A stretch of DNA of 64,000 nt, taken from assembly GCA_030704615.1 (NCBI GenBank), contig CM060734.1, forward strand, positions 21,204,001 to 21,268,000, in the 5' to 3' direction. How positions within the stretch are numbered: the stretch's first letter is position 1; each line of letters opens with the position of its first letter. The notes beneath the pieces are model-generated. The model saw only the letters and a list, made by a program, of their open reading frames with translations. It ran no database searches and was not told the origin of the DNA. This DNA comes from Takakia lepidozioides (taxonomy: Eukaryota > Streptophyta > Takakiopsida > Takakiales > Takakiaceae). The position numbers and the translations under genes are program-made. Below, in pieces: positions 59,215 through 64,000 of the stretch.

Positions 59215-59857
59215 TCATTTTCGATACTTGGCTTATCCTGTTGGCGTCGCTTATACTATCAAGGTCGAAGATAACCCTGTATAATCATAGCAACAATGAA
59301 AGAATTCAAATCAGTGTATTGTTGGTAAAAACGAGGTTGTGGTGGTACATCAGCGTGCAACTGCATATGAAATCGCGCGCCGACTCCAGATGGGGGAGGC
59401 TGGTTACAATAATTGCACTGCTCTTTACGGATCATGTAATGTTCAGCAAACAACCGGCACGAGACACAATGCGTCAGATAATCAACTTGCCATCTAATGT
59501 GAGCTGCTATGGAAGATCTTGGGTGCAGGGCTCCTAAATAAATTCCTGGACACGAACAATCTGGCTACATTGGACGATCACGACACCAATAGAACCATTG
59601 TCGACGCCCATCTGGTAGTATTCCATCTAACCAAACTCGCTCATTAATCCATCTCCTTCTTTCACACAAGGAAAGTCGATCAAGGTGAGCCTCTATCCTA
59701 GATCTAATATCATCGGGGCTGTTCCAAAACCGCCTTCTAATTATACATATAATCCGCGATTCGTATTATATCAAAATTCTGTTGTATAGAGTAGAAGGTG
59801 TGTACAATCTGTCGGAAATGTAAACACTATGATATCAACAGGCCTTAGTAGATGTAT
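59215..59857. other. 5' side of retrotransposon, no gene recognised
   Basis: About 640 bp upstream of gag on the minus strand. The leader, primer-binding site and 5' LTR would be expected here. I found no clear tRNA-complementary primer site and no repeat of the 3' side. Confidence 0.4.
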
Positions 59858-60741
59858 CTATTCGGTTTCATCTACCACCTCGACTGATCCTGGTATGTCA
59901 GGAAATCCGTCAAGCCATTCATCCACAGAATTGGCAAGCCCATCTACAACATTGGAAATGTCAATGCCCCATAACTCCATATCTGGACTCCATGGGCTCA
60001 AGGCATAACTGGAAGAAGCAGGGGCTTCCGCAGGGGCATATAAATCCCGGATCAGTACTGGCGCCCCTCGGATGCAAGTATTGCGTGCTAACTCAGTAAC
60101 ACTGATATAATGTAACTGAATGAACAAGAAAACTAATTCAGCTGCCGTGCCCTTCCCACAGCCATAAAACATCGGCGGTGGTACCAGTTGTATGTCCCCG
60201 ATAGGATGAGGCAACGGTGGCTGTAACAGATCCTCTACACTGTACCCCAATAACCAACAAACCCAATCGTGTTTCTTATCAACAGGAATAGTGCTACCGC
60301 TACTGGTTGACACTGCTACGAACTGATCCACACTACGCTTGGGACAGAAGGTAGTATGCTGTAGACCGTTATCCGCAATGATCCTACACATGGGACAAGC
60401 ATCCAGATATGCTATCTGCCATTTCAGATGCACTTCTGCTAGTGACTCAGGCGTGAAGTACCCCAGAAATGGTGGCTCACAACAGCCCGGCCACCTAGTG
60501 TAGAGCGGAAGAATTTAATGATTGGTGTTGTATACGCCTCCGGTCTGGGAGGGCCTACATTTGCTGCGATCTAGTCCCCTCGATACTCCTCAGCGATTTT
60601 GAGGATTTTACTCAAACAACGATGAGTGATTTCACGCTGATCCTCGGGGTCCCATTCCCCCAAATGACATGAGGAGATGGTATGGTAATGCCCCTGCACT
60701 CTCCTCTCAAATGATACAAAGAACCGATCGTGTGCTACCAT
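59858..60741 (-). pseudogene. Unrecognised Cys/His-containing pseudogene
   Basis: The ATG at 60741 opens a frame (MVAHDRFFVSFERRV) that contains HTISSCHLGEWDPEDQREI and reaches a TAG after ERRGD-like residues near 60571. The same frame stays plausible after the stop (PPRPEAYTTPIIKF). A one-base shift near 60510 then leads to LYTRWPGCCEPPFLGYFTPE and the 191-codon frame ending at 59858. That part has CPMC followed by HTTFC, a possible zinc-binding knuckle, and an acidic C-terminus. I do not recognise the family. Being on the same strand just upstream of gag, it might belong to the retrotransposon, or it might be an independent gene. Confidence 0.45.
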
Positions 60742-60756
60742 TTTTCTTCTGCACAA

Positions 60757-61390
60757 CCATTTTCACTTGTTGAGAATACTTCGGAAAACAGTTTATCAGC
60801 AAAACAACAAGCAAGATTTTCAAAGCAACTAGTCTATCTCCCGGTAGACGCACCAAAAATATGGCAACCATTAATGCACCCCATTAACAGTTGCATACTT
60901 AATTTAGGGGTCGTGTTAGACAAAACTAGGTTAGGTCCCGAAGTGTGGATTATAATTTTTCTATGTTATAAGTATTTGCGTTTGTAATTTGTAACCAACA
61001 GTTAGTATTAACTCATCGACGTATTTACGAAAACAATAGTCCAGAAATAAGTAATGCGAATGTATAATTACTCTCAGTATAAAGGGTTATGGTTATTTTA
61101 GAGGAGAGATATTCTAGTGTAAATATTAATTATTCAGTAACCAACAACAAATTAATTTCAATTAACCGACTTTATTATTTCTTTTCTTTTTGAATAATTT
61201 TATGTATATGTTCAAAAGATAGAGATACCGATTTATTTAGTTTTTACTAGTACACATTAACTTAGGTGAGTCAAGAAGATATGATTAATTAGATCACTTT
61301 GAGGAAAAGATCAGCCCAACAAACAATATTACTATAACCAAAATAAAAGAAGAGAATAAAAACTAACTACAAGAAGGCAGTGTGGCGGCG
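60757..61390. other. AT-rich intergenic DNA, nothing recognised
   Basis: About 630 bp, strongly AT-rich after 60900. No supported gene. A short plus-strand frame at 60730-60987 has no protein-like features. Confidence 0.45.
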
Positions 61391-61457
61391 GTGACTATTG
61401 GGATTTGAAACCTCAATCTCGCATGTGTAAGCGAAATCTCTAACCGATAAATCCCTC
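61391..61457 (-). other. tRNA-like sequence, Val-like
   Basis: On the minus strand the stretch reads like a degenerate tRNA. An A-box-like TATCGGTTAGAG, a loop-like CTTACAC (anticodon TAC would be valine) and a B-box-like GGTTTCAAATCC come in the right order and spacing. The acceptor and anticodon stems do not pair well, so a working tRNA is unlikely. A tRNA pseudogene or the head of a SINE fits better. Confidence 0.4.
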
Positions 61458-61542
61458 AAGTTATATTCAATACTAACTTGTCTATCTAAGTACTTCTAGG
61501 GCTATTACAAAGGTTCTGAACAGATGAGCAAAACTAAATAAG

Positions 61543-61616
61543 CTGCAGCCAGTAGGAGTTGAACCCCCAACCTCAGAAGTCCAAACAAATAGACTAACCA
61601 TCAAACTAACCAAGAG
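61543..61616 (-). other. Second tRNA-like sequence
   Basis: On the minus strand this has TTAGTTTGATGG as an A-box-like element and GGGTTCAACTCC as a good B-box, about 74 bp from end to end. Stems are poor. It lies about 150 bp from the first tRNA-like sequence and on the same strand, so the pair may be remnants of one SINE or two nested ones. Confidence 0.4.
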
Positions 61617-62680
61617 ATGTTGTTATGAAATGGTTTCTTTTAGTTATTTAAACACAATAGTCAAATTTCACTCTTGGCAGTTAGAATTCCTTGTTTTCAA
61701 AAATTCATAAGTCCTTGCTACATTCTTCGATTCACTTGTTGTAAAACAGAAGCTCTAACCTAAGCTTTACTCAACAAGATTCTGGAATTAGTTTATGAAT
61801 CAAGGTTCATAAAAAGGTTTTTAACTCAAATCGTAGCTGCTCATAATAATAACAAAACTATTTGCAGTCAAGAATTGCCCCTGTTCAAAAATTCATAATT
61901 CTGCACTGACCACTTGTTTTCCTTAAATTTGAATCAGATTCCCATTAACCTTCTTTCTTCTATGAGATTCAATCAGCACCTCTTCTAGATCATCCAAACA
62001 CTAATTAAGGTCTCAGCTTGAAGTTAGTAATTTAAGCAATAAGACTGGATGTGCTGGGCCAACAAAGAAAACAACTACGTCACATCCTAGTATGACTTCC
62101 CAGTTGAAAATCGATAAGGTGACTAGCCGCCTTCAACTCAAGTACCCCATGCTCGTTACATGGAAAAGATAGAAGAGAACAGAGCAGGGAAGAAAGAAGA
62201 AAAAGAAAACAACCAACCAAAACGCTTCTTTACAACGATTTGGCGGTAGCTTAGGAGTGCTAGATTTCCAAGGTCGTTTCCCCTAGCTCGGCGTAAATCT
62301 AGGACTGTCTAGGATACCTGAAATTCAGACTCAAGTCTGTCTCTATAGAACTCCAAGTAGGTATAGAGGGTAATCTTATACAAAATAATCAACTATTCGA
62401 GGTAGATTTTCTTCACACGGTGCTCACCCGAGCACTAGTCCCAAATTGATGTCGCTGATGGCAGGGTTACACACGTCAGTGACGTCACGTCAGTTTGGAC
62501 CTGACGCTAACGCGACCAACGTCACTTCAGTTTTGCAGAAAAATCAGTAAAACATGAGTTAGGTGAAAAATATGCCACGTAGGTGGACACGTTGTATTCC
62601 AAGCGACACCTTGGCAAGTGAATGAATTGTTTTATAAATTACTCCATCCGCCAATAGTTGAGGTCATTTTTAAATCATTA
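61617..62680. other. AT-rich intergenic DNA
   Basis: About 1 kb with no supported gene. At about 62465-62530 there is a cluster of GACGTCA and GTCACG-like motifs (GTCAGTGACGTCACGTCAG), which resemble ACGT-core bZIP sites. That is only a motif match. Confidence 0.4.
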
Positions 62681-62689
62681 TTGTTAAAT

Positions 62690-63125
62690 TGGTGCGACCT
62701 CCAAATGGTGGTGGTCGCAGAATTTATCTTATTTTTTAATAGTTGCGACCACCAGCAAAGGGGTTGTCGTAGCATTTTTTGTTTTTTAAAAATAGATGCG
62801 ACCACCAGCAGGGGCTCGCATTTTTTTCTTTTCTTAAACAGTTGCGACCACCGCTACTGGTGGTCGCACAATTTTTTATTTATTTATAATAGGTGCGACC
62901 ACCATCATGGGGGTGGTCGTAACATTTTTCTATTTTTTAATATCTGCGATCACCAGCATGGGGTGGTTGCAGCATTTTTCTGTTTTTTTTAATAGGTGCG
63001 ACCACCAGCAGGGGGGTGGTCGCAGATTTTTTATTTATTTATTTATTTTTTTGGTTCTTAAAAAATATTCTCTGTGACCACGAGCATGGAGGTGGTCGTA
63101 GAAATTTTCTATTTATTTAATAGGT
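62690..63125 (+). repeat. Hairpin-forming minisatellite (GCGACCACC / GGTGGTCGC)
   Basis: About seven units of roughly 55-65 bp. Each has GCGACCACC, a short centre (AGCAGGGG, ATCATGGG and similar) and GGTGGTCGCA, followed by a T-rich linker. Within each unit the two motifs are inverted copies, so each can form a 9-bp hairpin. Paired GCGACCACC-type hairpins are common in the subterminal regions of CACTA elements, but I found no CACTA end here. The 124-codon frame across it is a repeat product. Confidence 0.8.
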
Positions 63126-63149
63126 GCCTGTGCAGGCAGCCCTGGTGTA

Positions 63150-63485
63150 ACATATTTTGACATAGAAAGAAATCAAATACAGGGGCACAAACAGTGTGCG
63201 GCAACGCACACTGTTTCGTGCATCCATCTAAGTGGGTTTGATACACCACATACTGGCCTGGTCTGGTTCATTTTGACATGAGGAACAAGCAAAAAAGAGG
63301 GGTAGAAACAGCGTGCATTGCCGCACACTGTTTCGTGCTTCCATCGAGCTGCATTATGACATGGCAGACTGCGCTGGTGTGGTACAGTTTGACATCAAAA
63401 ACAAGCAAAGCAGGGCTAGGTTTTCTTGATACATGGCAGACTGGGCTGCTGAGGTGCATTTTGAAATCAAAGAACAACAAGACGA
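63150..63485 (+). repeat. Direct repeats of about 115 bp with a perfect hairpin
   Basis: Four diverged copies begin TTTTGACATNNAAAACAAG (63153, 63270, 63388, 63458), each preceded by a GGCAGACTG-like box. The first two contain AACAGTGTGCG and its inverse. The first is a perfect 11-bp hairpin with a GCAA loop (63190-63215). Confidence 0.7.
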
Positions 63486-63499
63486 GGGGCTGTTAGGAC

Positions 63500-63870
63500 A
63501 GACTTGTACATTTCCTTGTGCTGCGTTGGATGTCTCTCCAATCGCAAAAGACCCTTTGCGCTTCGGACTGCTGTCTACGCCGGGTATGTTCTGGAGCATC
63601 TCCGCCATCCTCTTTTCCACTGTCTGCTTCTTCATGAGGCCACCATCAACATCGTCTTCGGCGTCCGTCTCTCCCTCGGATGCGGTCTCCTCCTCACCCG
63701 TTCTCGGCAGTATGGCCGGCTGTTGTTCCTCTCCAAAATCCTACTCTTGCATCGCCAACCTCTCCTCATTGCCCTCATCTTCCTCTTTTCCCTCTTCGTC
63801 TACTACTTCCAACCTCATTCTATCTCTGGCTCTCTTCCTCTCCCTAGTGCTGGTAAAGTAGAACGACTTC
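63500..63870 (-). pseudogene. Unrecognised acidic reading frame, interrupted
   Basis: On the minus strand one frame reads RERKRARDRMRLEVVDEEGK, then acidic residues to a TAG near 63750, and continues in the same frame with EEETASEGETDAEDDVDGG, KKQTVEKRMAEMLQNIPGV and SFAIGETSNAAQGN before running into the repeats at about 63480. The charged, low-complexity composition looks coding but I do not recognise it. Upstream (to 64000) another frame (KLYFGYMPKQPLVQTSNWRA) may belong to the same gene, which would run off the window. Confidence 0.3.
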
Positions 63871-64000
63871 CTTCTCTTCTTCCTCCGGTGGAAACAAACA
63901 CTCCCCACGCTGCCTCTAGAGCTCTCCAGTTTGACGTTTGCACCAACGGTTGCTTTGGCATGTATCCAAAATACAATTTGGACATTGTTGACCGTATTTG

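Noticed and set aside
62618-62992. 124-codon frame in the hairpin minisatellite
   Set aside because: It is a translation of the T-rich repeat units (CDHH and FFLF stretches) and shows no other support.

Overview
This is a eukaryotic window, almost certainly from a land plant. The evidence is a Mutator-like (MULE) transposase gene with a GT-AG intron, a plant-style F-box/kelch remnant and a decayed Ty3/gypsy retrotransposon. I cannot name the lineage from sequence alone. Almost everything here is mobile or repetitive DNA. I see no gene that I would call an intact host gene.

The dominant structure runs from about 476 to 48617. Two arms of about 7 kb (476-7343 on the left, 41536-48617 on the right) are inverted copies of each other. 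They flank about 32.6 kb of a roughly 1.0-kb tandem satellite. Each arm, read from the outside inwards, has a conserved terminal block of about 130 bp, an 85-bp tandem array, nested palindromes centred on GGCGCC, longer repeats of about 180-290 bp, a transposase gene pointing towards the centre, and a short inner set of roughly 82-bp and 50-bp repeats. The right-arm gene is open and encodes about 1168 residues across two exons. It carries an N-terminal Cys/His cluster, a D-D-E-type core and a C-terminal SWIM zinc finger. The left-arm gene keeps the same intron but has many small indels, one of which breaks the SWIM finger. This looks like a giant MULE-like or foldback-like composite with a satellite core and two converging transposase genes. 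The two arms have diverged from each other, so a simple assembly mirror image is unlikely.

The satellite has about 32 copies of a unit of roughly 1,006 bp. Each unit contains diverged sub-monomers of about 120 bp. Subfamily A fills about 9-29.7 kb and subfamily B about 29.9-40.2 kb. A and B variants are mixed in the last units. Two units are 1.4 kb because of internal partial duplications. A unique segment (7344-8451) and a 500-base N gap (8452-8951) separate the left arm from the array, so the true array length is unknown.

To the right of the element lie a 10-bp minisatellite, a long coiled-coil-containing unknown gene with three in-frame stops (about 49473-51344), a truncated F-box/kelch pseudogene, and a Ty3/gypsy element on the minus strand (about 53785-59214) with frameshifts and stops. 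Beyond these are an unknown Cys/His-containing pseudogene, AT-rich DNA with two tRNA-like sequences, a hairpin-forming minisatellite, and a fragmentary acidic reading frame at the right edge.
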